Below, piece by piece: positions 1 to 11,799 of a DNA stretch of 64,000 nt (position 1 is the first letter of the stretch; every line of letters starts with the position of its first letter). The notes under the pieces are model-generated. The model worked only from the letters and a program-made list of their open reading frames with translations. It did not search any database and was not told the DNA's origin. This stretch comes from Hymenopellis radicata (taxonomy: Eukaryota; Basidiomycota; Agaricomycetes; Agaricales; Physalacriaceae), in assembly GCA_015501595.1 (NCBI GenBank), contig JADNRX010000243.1, forward strand, positions 1 to 64,000, written 5' to 3'. A program made the translations under genes and the position numbers.

Positions 1-1153
1 CGCGGGTGTCCCGAGGGTATTTCGGTTGGAACCCCTACCCGTACCCTCAACTTACCCGGTCCCGCAGTGCGGGTGCGGGTTACCCGCCGAAATTATCTCG
101 GGTTGCGCTCAGAACTCCTCTTCGTGCCCGCCGCTGACCCCCGAGCAATTGCGCAGGGGGTAGCGACGTGCACGACGCACACGACACACACAATTGATGC
201 CCACCCTGTTGTATGGCAACAGGGAAGGGACACAACGGTGGTACATGGGGAGATTCAGGAGAACGACGCGAGAAGATGGGACGAGTGGAGGGAGAGCGCG
301 GCGACGCAGGCTGGGACAGGTGGACACAGCTACATGAACATTAGAATAAAATAGTCAGATAAATGCGCACTGTTTTGGACTGGACGCGTCCGCGACGCCC
401 TCCAGCCCGCAAAGTCATCACCTGTCATCGTCCCCGACGCCACCATCGTCATCCCAGTATGGCGGCCCTATTGCAAGGGCTTACGCGTCGCGGAAGTCAA
501 TTGGACGGGTGTCGTCTCAAAGACACAAGCGCAGAATGCGCCCCGGAGTGTATCCGAGGGCGCAGCGGCGGGCGCTGAGCGAAGTCAAGTCGGCGCACGA
601 TGTCCAAGAGCAAGGCGGCCTCGTCCTGAGGGCTTACGCAGTCCAGAAGGGCGCCGTCGCGAAGACCAGCGCAAGATATAACCCCGGAACGTATCCGAGG
701 GTGAAGTAGCCGGCGCAAAGCCAAGCCGCGCCAGAAGAGCGAAGCAAAGTAGAAAAACAGATCAGAGAAGCCCCAGAAATTTTCCTGGGGCCGACGAGCA
801 CGACACGAAGGTCGTGCTGTGGTGGTAAGAGGTAGAGCACCGAGATCTGACCGGATCGATCGTTATCCGGCAACTGCCGGGACGATCGGCCAGCTCGGCG
901 ATCACGGAAATTCTTTTGCCACATCGTTTCTCGACGACTTTGGGCTCGTTTGAGCCCAAATAAATTCGATAATTTTCATATAAATATATGTACCCTAATT
1001 GTATTATGACATGTGGTCCAACTGGACCACGGCACGGGTAAGAAAGGGTGACGCGGGTCTCAGCGGGTTCTCGGACCGAGACCCCTACCCGGACCCTGAC
1101 ATACCCGCATCCGTGACCCGGACCGGGTGCTCCGACCCGGGCTATTCACTACT
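1..1153. repeat. CCGGGT/GGGTAC-rich repeat, possible hAT-like ends
   Basis: Two stretches (about 1-110 and 1030-1153) are packed with degenerate CCGGGT, TACCCG and GGGTC words in both orientations. Read on the minus strand, the right stretch starts with TAGTGAATAGCCCGGGTC at about 1153, which resembles the GGGTC-rich ends common in hAT-type non-autonomous elements. The sequence just outside (GTGGACGTCAATGCGC near 1155-1172) recurs inverted near 23.39 and 24.38 kb, so the element may sit inside another repeat. The left end may lie outside the window. No credible gene is visible from 1 to 1430. Confidence 0.3.
525..720. repeat. Two diverged tandem units
   Basis: A word of the form CCCCGGARYGTATCCGAGGG occurs at about 540-560 and again at about 682-701. 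Both copies sit in similar GCGCA..GCCGGCG contexts, about 140 bp apart, which suggests a diverged tandem duplication. Each is associated with GGGCTTACGC (480 and 632). No coding function is seen. Confidence 0.35.
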
Positions 1154-1431
1154 CGTGGACGTCAATGCGCACTCCTACCGTCGCCGCTGCACGTCGTAGA
1201 GATAGTGCAACGCCGCCGAACGGTATCGACTGTCAGTTGGGTCGAGGCATGTTTGGCTCGGGCCTCGTCTTGAGGTCACGGACAGATCCAGGACAGATCG
1301 TGGATTATAAAACGTCCTTGGACGCGACGTTTCGGAATGAGGCGTGACGTCAGAGGGAGCGAAGCACGGCGCTCGATTTGGATGCGGAGGATGTATTGGA
1401 CGGGTCTCCATGTCTTGCGACCACCGCTACT

Positions 1432-1663
1432 CACCTCGGGTAGTGAGTAGTGTTTGCTCACCAAAAGACACGGTGAAAATGATAGATTTCTTAGAGAGTT
1501 TATTTCAAACCCATATGGAGTATCCCTCAGAGGCCGGATATACCCAGTTAGGTAGCGGCGGTCCCTTACGGAGTAACTGATTTTATCTGTAGAAAACTGC
1601 TCAAGAGACGCATCATTTTCAGCGTGTCTTTTGGCGGCCAAACACTACTCACTATCCGAGGTG
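1432..1663. mobile_element. Palindromic MITE, 3-bp ACT duplication
   Basis: The left arm begins CACCTCGGGTAGTGAGTAGT at 1432. The right arm, read on the minus strand from 1663, begins CACCTCGGATAGTGAGTAGT. The arms stay alignable for about 80 nt (through AAAAGACAC and GAAAATGAT), separated by roughly 80 nt. Direct ACT trinucleotides flank the element at 1429-1431 and 1664-1666. Long inverted arms, no ORF and a 3-bp duplication fit a PIF/Harbinger-like MITE, although the ACT target is not the usual TWA, so the superfamily is uncertain. Confidence 0.55.
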
Positions 1664-1969
1664 ACTGGGACCATGGCGTGGTAAAGCGATCAGATATGTT
1701 CTGCCTGCCGGGTTCGCTCGGGCATGTCCGCCTACAATTTGAATGGCAAGTCAAAAACCAAGTGGCAGAGACACGGGCTTGGCAGCAATGCATCGGTCAC
1801 CAAAAGGACCTCAGCTTCAGCGTTCTGTTCTGCAACATGAATGGTGAGTCGGCTTTGTCCATTGGCATTCTGAGCTTTGCCGTTGACAGTTACACCCGAA
1901 GCCAGGGGATGTAGGGCCTACGAACAATGGACAAAGTAGGGCTCAGGGCCGAGACAATGGACCATCTGG

Positions 1970-1976
1970 TATAAAA
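1970..1976 (+). promoter_or_regulatory. TATA box of the F-box gene at 2027
   Basis: TATAAAA lies 51 nt upstream of the proposed ATG at 2027, a plausible core-promoter spacing for a fungal gene. Confidence 0.55.
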
Positions 1977-2026
1977 TGAGCACGCGTCTGTGCGGCTTGC
2001 CTTCTTCCCATCATCTTGCGACAACA

Positions 2027-3819
2027 ATGGCGGTGAGTTTCCGATGTCCTGACTTTCGTGCTGCTCTAATATCGAACGCGTACCCTAGATGACAACACAT
2101 ACCGATGATTCGTACATTCCCACATCTCTTCCTCCAACCCTCCACCATCTACTTCGCTCGAACGAGCGGCCATCCCCTCATGAAGAAGTATCGATTGGCG
2201 AGATGATCCGCCTCGTCGACACCCAGCTCTTCGCTACGAATGTTTCAATAGCCTGCACATCCACCTTAGTTGACCTCGATGGAGCCGATTCAGACACGGC
2301 AATCTTCCTCACAGAGCCGGCTCCTTCGCAAGAGCAAAAGGCTCATCAGGCGACGCTGCAGAAACTGCGCGGCGAGCTCCAGACCATTCATGCACCTGTT
2401 CGCCGCCTGCCTCGTGAGATTCTGCAAGAAATCTTTCTCGCCATCGATACAGACATTAAAGTGTTTAACGATGCAGACCCTCACTATGTCGTTGGTCGTG
2501 TCTGTAGGGAGTGGCGCGCCGTGTCCCAGTGTTCTTGTCCGCAGATGTGGTGTCAGCTCGATTTAGAAAATGGTGCTGCTCAATTCACGAGCGCCATTGA
2601 AAGTCGTCTGCACGCCGTTCTCGACCGTACGCGCGGCCTTCCCCTCAGTTTCTCACTGTACATTCTGCAATTTGACCACGATGATGACTCCTCCATCTAC
2701 GAACGCGAGACTTTCAGCATGCTACTCAGAGTCTTAGGACAATACTCGATGCAATGGGAATCGGCTCGGTTGTTCGGTTTGCGCATCAACGAGGCTCATG
2801 TCTTGTCTGTAATTCGTGGGTGCGTTCCTCTTCTGAAAACTCTTGTACTTCGAATGGAGGAGCCGGAGATTGAAGTTGATCGTGTTCTTCGTGCATTTGA
2901 GATCGCGCCGAAGCTTGCACATGTGTCTCTTTACAAGGTGCCACTTGGACATATTGCTTTGGCCCACCCGAACTTGCAGACCGTTATTGTGGATTATGGA
3001 TCCATTGATTTAGAGCCGATATTATACCCTCGAGGTACACCACCTTTGCACGAGATTCTGCGCCTCTCGCCCAACTTGCGCACCGTCAACATCAATCGTA
3101 TAATACTACCGGCCTGGGAGAACACGGAGATGGACATGACATGGCCACCATATCCTGTTCCGCCGCGCATAGTTCATACCGATCTGGTGTCTCTCGAGAG
3201 TTCGGATTTTGTCTCGTTCTACCACATCTCACTCCCAAATCTCAAGTACTTATGTGTTGGCCCTAATTCGCTTCACCCAGAGGACGACACTCTCATTGCC
3301 TTCTTACCCGCCGTTGCTGAGCTTCTGCGACATTCCCATTGTCGGCTTTCCCTACTTACGCTCCAGCATGGCGCATGGAGCCCCGACGCTCTTCGTGAGG
3401 TGCTTGGTCTTGTGCCAGAGCTGGAGGAAATTAGTGTTGTCTATGGTAATGACGAGGATGACGATGTAGCCCAGGAGAACATGCTCGGGTCTTTGGTTGA
3501 AGCTCTGCGTGTCGGTGAATTCCGAGCCTGTTCCGAGTCCGATGTGCTCGAACGCAGGCCGAAATATCTCCCGAGGCTGAAGATGCTTACAATGCAGACA
3601 TCGTGGTGGGAATGGGTGAACAAGGAATTTGTGGAGATGGTGGCTACGCGATGGGGCAAGGATGGGCTTGGTACCGTTTGCTTGGTGTGTGAGCAGAATG
3701 CGGATGAGCATCCTGAAGTTTTCCCAAACTTAGAGCGGTGTGATTGGGATAGGTTGAGGAATATGAAGAAGGCTGGGCTTAATCTTACTTGGGATATTGG
3801 TCGGTCTCATATTTATTAA
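2027..3819 (+). CDS. F-box-like domain protein (578 aa)
   Basis: Probable substrate-recognition subunit of an SCF-type ubiquitin ligase (family inference). The model is join(2027..2032,2089..3819). The first exon is only ATGGCG, followed by a consensus donor GTGAGT, and the acceptor CCTAG falls exactly before the long open frame. If that micro-exon is wrong, the ATG at 2089 gives 576 aa. Residues about 85-105 form a short heptad-like helix. It is followed by an F-box-like segment (RRLPREILQEIF, about residues 107-118) and then VCREWRAVSQ. This order (helix, F-box, VCR.WR) is typical of agaricomycete F-box proteins. The remainder has leucine-rich repeat-like spacing (PNLRTVNI, LPNLKYL, VPELEEISV). 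The frame is intact. Degraded relatives of its 5' half lie at 14.4-15.6 kb. Confidence 0.85.
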
Positions 3820-4304
3820 GGCGGTTCTACGATACCTACCCATCTCCATGTACTTTATTACTCTTATTTGCATATTCTTAACCGCCACCTCTATTTGAAG
3901 CGCCGTCAAGATAGGTTCTACAGTCATACTCAAGTATCGTATCGAATGGTGTGGCCCACGACTCATTAGGTGAACGGCAACCCTTAAAGACCGCTGGAGC
4001 AGACCATCATCTTTCAGCGCGACGTTCACCTTCTCGGCAAGGTGATCCAGAGTTTCGCAGCTGCATTCTGGGAGCGGGACGTGTTGCATAGTATATTCTG
4101 GGCCCCTGATGACCGGCGCGTTGCAGCGATGAACTCCCGCAAACAAAACAACAATAGGGGAGACACCGTGGATAGTAGCCTCCTTGCTGTTCGTGTCCCT
4201 TCTCGCTGCAGCGAGTCGGCGTATCGAACGAAAACCGAATCCAGGCATCCTGGTCCGCACACGGAGTGCGCATCATTTATCTATACAACCAGGCTCCAAC
4301 ACGA

Positions 4305-5065
4305 CACCTGTGGTCTAACGGTTCACTTGCGTCTTAAATGGAATAGGAATACATAGTGTTTTTGGCATTAGGAATCCAAATAATCGAGATTGTCCACAGA
4401 GGCAAGTCATTCCGTTTGAATGCGCTCAACTCAGTCTGTGTTCCTCTCTCCGACGATGAATGAAGACCCCGAGCCCGTGTGAAGTCAGACGTAAAACATA
4501 GACCAGCACGAATGGCAGAAGATAACCGCTACACCACCTTTGCCGCTATGAAGCTGAGTTTTAGGCGGCCATCACTCGCTCGTGCACTACCTGGATCAAC
4601 TGCAAAACCAGGGTGTGCACGATTGGCGCTTGACAATTAGACAAAGTACGCGTTACCGCGCTGACACCCCCAGTCTCCCATCTCTCATCTCCCTCGCCAC
4701 CGCACAAGACATATAAGACGGCGTTGCATATCCACAGACTTGAAAGTCACCGATGTAGTAGACAAAAACTTTCGAGGCGGTCCTTCCAGTGCGAGTCTGA
4801 GGATGGAAAGAGCGCGCACTGCGATTGATCAACTGCGAAAGAAGGGTAAGCACGGCTGGCGCTCGACAATTGGACAAAGTATAACGGTGCCGACGTCGTT
4901 CCAGTCTCCCATCTCCCTCTCTGCTGCACAAGACGTATATAAGATGAGGCGGTCCTGGATCCCGCGTGTATACTATCTCCTAAGCTCAAGTTCCACGTGC
5001 AGCATGCACATAGGGGAAGGAGAACTCAAACAAAGTAGAGGAGGGTGAAGACGTGTACCAACACG
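4305..5065. repeat. Duplicated block A, copy 1
   Basis: This block aligns with 20805-21487; for example the GGTTCACTTGCGTCTTAAA and GATTGTCCACAGAGGCAAGT words are shared. It contains an internal tandem pair. A unit running from GCTTGACAATT through CAGTCTCCCATCT to ACAAGACATATAAGACG (about 4627-4715) is repeated at about 4860-4945. Each unit ends with a TATA-like ATATAAGA, so promoter-like sequence may be embedded. No protein is recognised in it. An unrelated open frame on the minus strand over 3730-4260 overlaps the F-box 3' end and is not supported. Confidence 0.6.
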
Positions 5066-5560
5066 TAGAGACGGACGCGAGTATAGAGTATAAAAAATAC
5101 TCGTGAATAAATGTGTACTCATTGTGCGAGTCAAGAATATACTCGCAGATGAGTAGAGTAGAGTCTAGAGTATTTGGTGAGTAGTGAATCTACATCTAGT
5201 GCCATGAGTATTTAGTAGACTCATACTCATGAATACTCATCACTTCATCTACATGCAATAGCTCAGCAGATATATTGTAATCCTGCTCCACCTTTATCTC
5301 TAGTCTCAACAAAAGTCCTTACTAATATAAATACGACTCAATATCCTACTTGCTAGCTTAAATAAATCCGCCGACTGTCTAATTTGGTGAGTATACTTGA
5401 GTATACTCGAGTATTTGTATACTCAAGACTCATGAATACTCGCGAGTAGAGTCTTGAGTAGAGTAGAGTCTTGAGTAGAGTCGTGAGTCGTGAGTATTGG
5501 TCTTGAGGCATGAGTTACTCGCATGATGAGTATGAATATACTTGAGTATAGGCTCGCGTC
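5066..5560. mobile_element. hAT-type MITE, copy 1 (right end lost)
   Basis: It starts with TAGAGACGGACGCGAG at 5066, the same 16-bp terminal repeat as the element at 58307-58819. It is collinear with the reverse complement of that element across about 490 bp: GAGTA/ACTC-rich flanks and a central unique stretch with GTCCTTACTAATATAAATAC. The right terminus stops at CTCGCGTC (5553-5560), so the outer half of that inverted repeat and its target duplication are missing. The left flank CCAACACG (5058-5065) is found uninterrupted in block A copy 2 (21480-21487), which gives the empty site. Confidence 0.85.
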
Positions 5561-5769
5561 ATCGAGGAAGACGTACGGATACGAACATAGTCCACAGTCG
5601 AACCTCTCAGGTAATATCATTGGTCCAGCATCGCACTAACAAATTCTATCGTCCGGGGGGTACGAGACATCCGTGTGCATGCAGTGTCCTATCCCTCATG
5701 GTGACGAGGCGGCGGCCTTGAAGCCATGAAGGTATCGTAGAAGTTGGTCTTGCATGCTGTAGACATTTC

Positions 5770-6990
5770 CTGGAGATGATATCCTTCATTAGAGGACGTT
5801 CATCAGTCCGTCGCGAAACGCTCGTGCGCAGGTAGTTTGAGGCATCCTAGGGCAGGCAGTTACCGGCGCGATTATCGAAAGCCATTTACATTTCAAAGCC
5901 TAGTTTACATCGTAGCACAATGGACGTCTGCAATGTAGTTTTGAGTACAAGTGAGTACACGAAAATGATATGAAAAATGCACCTATACCAGCCTCATATT
6001 TCGCTCGTTTTCACAGTGGTTGTACTTGTTTCCATGGATGGTCCAGGCAGAGAGAGGACGATGATGATGGGAGTGACCTGAAAAGGGCACGTCGATCGTT
6101 TGACTCTTTCCTTCCCGCCATCATCATCACCGAGTTTATGGGCTCAATACGCGCGGATAATTCCTCGGTCAATGAGAGAAGTTCAGGACGTTCACAAGGT
6201 GGTGGCAAGTACGAGGTCTTTGTACGTCTCTCAGTCTTTCAATCTAATTCCTTCGGCTCATGGTCATTGTCAATTGCTAGATTTACCAGACCAGCTCGCG
6301 ACTAGTCCTGGCATCCAGAGGACTCTCACGAACGAACATCGAAAAGCGCGACAAGAGACAGATTTGTAAAACACTCGCCGCAGGAGATATATGGTGCGTC
6401 TTGGTGCGTATTCAAATTGTGTAATAGTATTCTCTACAAAGCATTGACTCGTCTATGCGAAACAGCGCCCTGCTATGTCCAGAAATCGAACCGTGGGCGA
6501 GCCGTCGATTGTAGCGGCATTCAAACACGAAGGCTCCGAGACTCAGAAGTGCCTGCTCTGGACGCATGTCGAACGTCCTTTGCCATCAATCCAGTCAATG
6601 TCGCATCTTCGTCCTGGAATCGATAACACCCTGTCCCGAGATGCCTCTCTCCCTCCTCGGCAGAAGAAACCTCTGTCTTCGCCGATGTCGTAGGCGACGC
6701 GTCCAATTCCCTCTCGTCTCCATAAATGTATTTTGTCTGGGAGGACTGGTATGGGACGCGATCTTTGAAGACTTTCGGTGGTGCATTTTACCTGGTGTGC
6801 AGCTCCCCTCCTTGACTTTGTTTGATCTTGACGTCGCGATAGGTCCGATATGACACGCGCGGGCACGGAGATGTTGACAGACCCTGCGGCATGGGAGTCG
6901 TAGTGACTGGCGGAGGATTTCGATGCGGTTGTGTACGTATCTTGGACGCGTTGGGGTTGAAGCGTTTGCATGTGCTAGGATGGTGCGTTG
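5770..6990. repeat. Duplicated block B, copy 1
   Basis: This aligns in pieces with 27415-28860. Shared words include GCTCGTGCGCAGGTAGTTTGA, CCTAGTTTACATCGTAGCAC, AAACACTCGCCGCAGGAGA and TTGGACGCGATCTTTG-like sequence. Short open frames on the minus strand (for example 6521-6706) have counterparts in copy 2 (DASPTTSAK is shared), so a decayed gene may underlie the block. The protein is not recognised. Confidence 0.6.
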
Positions 6991-6999
6991 TTTCGCTCT

Positions 7000-8420
7000 G
7001 AATGAAAACCTATGCCGACAATTATCTTCAGAAGCACGGGAGGCAAACTTCAACGCTACATGTCATCAAACTAGCTACACATAATTGTCAGTATCCTTCA
7101 CGCACCTTCGTACCTCTTAAGGGATCCTCCACGTTGCAGCATTACCTTTCGTGACCATCGAGTAACTAGCGGCGACATTCACGTCTGCAGGGAAAATCAC
7201 TCTTCCCTCTCACCGTTGTTCCAACCTTCCTTATACCCAATTCGTTGACATCCGTTACACCGGGGCATCGTTCGAACTGAAAAGTCGACTTTGCTGGGGT
7301 ATCAGATGTGGCGGTATGACTCGTGCTTGGACGCACCCAGGATCGCAGTGGGTCGCTAAAGGCGGCTGACGACTGGTGACGATACCTTGCTGCTGTTGGC
7401 TTTTGGTGTCATGGATAATCTGATAATGGATCCGGAGCTTCGGGTTTATGGAGCAGTTCAGGAATAAGAGTGATTGACGCTGATCATATGCCGCGGCTGA
7501 CGCAGTGTGAATTTATAGGGAGACACGTTGTAGCATGGATGGGTAGAACTGTTTGCGAGAAGTGCGTTGAGTATGTGCCCAAGTATAAAGAACCGCCAAA
7601 AAAGTGCAACCTCCAACCTTCTACACCGCCATGGCAGCAAGTGAGCTACTGCCCGACGTGAACTCACAGATGCCAGGAACGAAGAACATAACCCGAATAC
7701 GAGAGCAGTAGGAGAAACAGGTGAAGCTTCATAATCACTCCGTAATCCTTGGAGAGCAGGAGAGCTGGGAGATGGAGGAATAGGGTGTGGCCGACTACAT
7801 ATAGCAAGAAGTGGCGTATTTACCGGCAGAACGCCAACACTGCTCGTGACGCGGACTCCCAAAAAATATGTCGCAGATGAGCTACCGGTCATAAAGATCC
7901 GATCCCTACGCCATACGTGGAGAGGAAGGAAAGAGGCTACTATTCGGGCAAGAGACCAAGACGAGCGCGGAATAGAAACACAGTGGAGACGGCTGTTCAA
8001 TGCAAGATCAACACCTGACATACTTAGCAGTAAGAAAATGAAATACAGTCACCCACTCCTATGCGCTGCAGTCTAACCGCTAGGTTAGACCGGCTACAGG
8101 TAACTGGACACAAACAGAGTTTCAATAGGATCTACCAGCAGCGAGAGGTAGGGAGGAAAAGGATTGACACGTAGACGTAAGAGAGAAGATGAATGTGCAC
8201 CGTGGAGAAGACACTGTGCGCTCAACGTTTGAAGAAAAAGTAGCTGTAATCGGAAACGACACACGCGACAGCTTAACCGTTAGGTCACGCTGTCTGCAGG
8301 TAGCTAGTCATAAAACCGTTCCCAACGGTAGAACTGACGGTGAAGAGGGAAGGGAAATCCGAGTGTGCTGTTGTCAGCTTAACTCGGTGGCATGCTGAAT
8401 GTCTCCTGCTACTTAACCGT
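7000..8420. other. No gene seen; tRNA-like repeat copies
   Basis: No convincing gene. Copies of a dispersed motif containing, on the minus strand, CCTAGCGGTTAGACTGCAGC-like sequence lie near 8065-8095 and 8270-8300. A short tract at 8365-8395 (GTCAGCTTAACTCGGTGGC) is nearly repeated at 44415-44445. See the entry for the dispersed family. Confidence 0.4.
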
Positions 8421-8442
8421 ATTCACCGTAGAAATTACCAAC

Positions 8443-9190
8443 CTACAGCCCGTAGACAACAGCTTCGGGATGATATCTTCCGAGATATCGGATAGTCGGT
8501 AAAGTTGCGATCACTGGCATTCCAATATCGCCATATACGTCGTGTCGAAGTGAAGTCAGGCGAACCGGCCGGGACTCGGGAGTACTTAGCAACGGAGAGA
8601 AGTGAAGTAGCAACTGGAGGTTGGTAGGGATGAGGTCTTCATATAATACCGCTAAACGGCGCACCTGGGAAGTATTTTCATTAGCGCCGGGAAATGTCGC
8701 TAAATCGAAAAGCATACCTTGTATGAAGGAGGGCATTGACATCGTCGATACTTTGTGCGAGCTCGGAGCAACGCATAGCATGTAGGCCTTTGGATGGTAG
8801 TGCCGGTCGAGACCCCACATATCGTCTTCCCGCAGTTCCGTCCCGCATCCCGCCCAAAGCCGATACGGAGCTGGCGGGGTTCGCAGAGGGTGCAAAAGTA
8901 GAAGAGGGCATATAGCTTGAAGATCTATGGGCGCGCTTTAACCCCAGTGATTGTCCTAAAACAAAATTCAACATATTGCCCAAACAGTCAGAACAGTATA
9001 GACTCACCAAATGCGCATGGAAAGAACAGCAGCCGCTCCATGATTTGCCATTGCACTGCCAGAGGTAGCATTGTATGAATCGTCGAACACTGACTCGAGC
9101 ACGATAACCATCCCGACACGCCCACCGAGTCCCGTACATCTGGCGGCGGAGTTGTATCCAGTCGTCGCATTCACGATGTCGCAGCCGCAT
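8443..9190 (-). other. Unrecognised possible exons
   Basis: On the minus strand an open stretch of 150 codons (8895-8443) contains a plausible intron: GTATGC donor, GCTAATG branch-like site and CCCAG acceptor, roughly 8716 to 8661. A second candidate intron with GTGAGT and TTTTAG lies near 9005-8950. The downstream exon reads VRRLAVLYEDLIPTNLQLLL and ends at a TAG near 8443. I do not recognise the product and could not join all exons in one frame, so this may be a decayed gene. Confidence 0.25.
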
Positions 9191-9199
9191 CTAGATTTC

Positions 9200-9710
9200 A
9201 ATATATATACATATGAGGCACCACGTCGAAAGCAAGGTAAGGTCTGAGCGTGAATGTAGTCTGAAGAGAGAAAGTGGCAGTAAGTAGTACTATGAGTATA
9301 TCCTCTAGCATCGCTGACGTCCAGCCATGAAGTCCGTGGTAGTCGAATTGTCGCAATCCCGAAGGCGGGTCTAACAGGCGCGCAGCAGTGAGCCTAAATA
9401 TTAACGGAAGCTTCACATAACGCCAGGAGCAGCCGCCGTTTCGATGTCCATGTGTCTATTGAATATACTGGATATTGTCGCTGGATCGGTCCGTGCGGAC
9501 GTCGAGAACATTGCAAGGGACATCTAGGTGTCGGCGGATCATGGCGACGATAACGGTGATGGTAACGGTGAAAGAGAAAACGACAAAAGAAAGCCAAGAG
9601 CCATTGAAGAGGACATAGTGAACGATATCTAGGACGTACAACAAGTCGCTGCGGATCGATTATAACAGACGCGACTAAACTTGATCGTCGAGGAAGAAGG
9701 AAGGATGGCG
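9200..9710 (-). other. Unrecognised ORF with a hydrophobic segment
   Basis: On the minus strand, positions about 9644-9456 encode a strongly hydrophobic stretch (SWLSFVVFSFTVTITVIVAM, one likely membrane helix) followed by a stop. Downstream frames to 9198 are also open but not linked by clear splice sites. The family is not recognised; probably a gene relic. Confidence 0.2.
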
Positions 9711-9711
9711 T

Positions 9712-10345
9712 GTCCTGGAGTCCCTACGCGTTGTAAGGTAGTCGAAGACAGGGCGGAGCAGCGGCGAGGGTGGGGTGACTGCAGAGACCCGTGGAAAGCC
9801 CATGCAGCCCATGCTCAGGCTCCTCATCCTCTGTAGCGGTGACTAAGTACTCTCCTTCGGACTTGTGGCACCTTTGGCGCGTTGGCGCCACGCCCGAGTC
9901 GCTCATCCCAGGGGTTTACGCGCTGTACGTCTGACGCTTCAGTCCAAGTGCCAGCATCCATTGTCGATTTCAGCCACGACGGTGAGAGGAAACAGTGTCC
10001 GGCTTCTCGGTCCGATCATCCGCACTTCAAATCATACTCTTTCGTCCTCAATCGCCAGCAGCACCCATGCTCTATTGGCGAAGGCAGCCATAATACTTGA
10101 TGGACCCAGATACGACATTATATATTTCTCCTTCATTAATAATCGTCTCCCTAAATCGGAGTTTGCAGCTGAACTTTTTCCTCCTCCTCCAAGTCATTCA
10201 CGTTCCATGTTGACCTTTCTGCCACCAGCAACCGTGCTCTAACGGATTAGGTTGCAGTGGGCAAGGGATTCGTTAATTCTTTTTCCAGAAGTTCGTCTTC
10301 CCACCTTACGTGGGGACAACTTGAAGAAGAGTGAACACGAAGCGA
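9712..10345. repeat. Duplicated block C, copy 1
   Basis: This aligns with 24400-24900. Shared words include TTTGGCGCGTTGGCGCCACG (a near-palindrome), GGGGTTTACG(C/T)GCTGTACG, AAGTGCCAGCATCCATTGTC and GATTTCAGCCACGACGG. Open frames within it are short and differ between the copies, so no gene is proposed. Confidence 0.6.
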
Positions 10346-10800
10346 CACTTGGACATCCACGGATACGCGCTCCATCAGGAAAAACCCTCCGAGGTATTCT
10401 GGGCATAATCCAAGGCTAATTAGCACTATTCTCACGAAACGGACTATTTTCTTTAAAATGCAAGAAAGAGTTGCGATTAGTAGAGCATTCCCAGCCCCAC
10501 AAAGTAATCTTCATGCAATATCGCACATCCCAGAATAAAATCAATCGTAGTCAAGAAAATGCATTTACTTTTGAAAATGTCAGTAACATGTATGCGGCAG
10601 TACGATCTAATCTTGTCTCATTCGGGTAGACTTCTGAAGATATTCGATTCGTGAACGCCGCCGTTGCCGTCGCCTATGCCTCGCGTCAATGGTCGGCAGG
10701 ACTGCTCTTGACGTGCCTAAGATTGCGCATACAACAAATGTCGACTGTCAAGAAAGGCGTCAGGAAGTGAATCGCATTTGCCCACTTCCGACGCCCAGAC

Positions 10801-11779
10801 TCATTCCACGAAGTCCTGCTTAGCGTGAGTATCGGCATAATTGTGTATGTGAGGTAGAGAACACACGTTATGCGGCCTGTCCTTGAATAATCGGAGCATG
10901 CAAGTGTTGAGCTGCTCTCCGGATAGCAGGCCGTGTACGTAGAGTTCCCCGATATAACCTCCCAGGGAAATAACGGCGGCGACGGCCTTCTGCGCCTCTG
11001 CCTGAGAACAATCGATGATGTCCTTTGATTCCTCGTTAGTGACATATTCGATCCGTAGTGGAAGAAGACGTACGGTCGCCCAGCGAACTGGAACATACTC
11101 GTTTCCAGTTAGGCGCGGAAACTCTTGGCAGCTTCAACCCCGTAGATGGCACGCACAGAGCGATACGTCTCCACCGTAAACGGCGCGAGGGAATCTGGCC
11201 CGGAGCCAGCTCAAGGAGACTCGCCTGGACTGCGAACTTGTGCGCAAGCGCAGAGAGATCACGGTCGACATTGAATGATGGATGACAGCAGACCCCATGC
11301 GAGTGAAGAGTGAGGTCACGATAGCTCGCAGCGTCGCAGCGCGATCCCTCAAGGAACGTCCTCAGCCATTCGGGGGCATGTCCAGACTCTCCAAGGAGCT
11401 TGCGACGACGCGGAGCCGGCTTGTCCTCTTTATCAGAGAGCAAATCTTCTGGAATGAAGCATGGGACGGGAAGGCCTGGGGGAAATGCAGGAGCATTGGG
11501 ATTGAGAGGTGCACTGGTCGGAGCAATGACAGTGGCTTCGCTGCCCATGCTAAAATCGGCGACGTCGTCGAGAGGTTCCGATGCAGAGGAGAGATTATCG
11601 CTGTCATCTTCAAACAAGGAAAGTACGTGCGACGAAGGTGTGTCTTGTTCATCGTCAGAAGTTTGGGACTGAACAGCCGATTCCTCTGTAATGTTGGATA
11701 GAATGAGTGTTGAATACGTTGTGGTTGACGGCTTTTGGAGTAGCCGGTCCGGCCATACACCACAACAGACAAGTAACAT
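10801..11779 (-). pseudogene. Possible MIF4G-domain protein remnant
   Basis: The minus strand has an open frame of 247 codons (11779-11036) that is rich in acidic and serine residues in its first half. In another frame, about 11100-10801, it encodes AVAAVISLGGYIGELYVHGLL followed by a cysteine-leucine helix and ending ..DFVE-stop. The IGELY..GLL pattern resembles the alpha-helical repeat of MIF4G domains (eIF4G-type translation factors: FIGELFK..ML). The two parts are in different frames with no obvious intron, so I read it as a decayed gene. Assignment rests on one short motif. Confidence 0.35.
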
Positions 11780-11799
11780 TCATGGAACGGCCTACCCCT

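Noticed and set aside
3730..4260. Open minus-strand frame of 176 codons at the 3' end of the F-box gene
   Set aside because: It overlaps the real coding sequence antisense, has no recognisable domain and is not kept in the related block at 20.8 kb.
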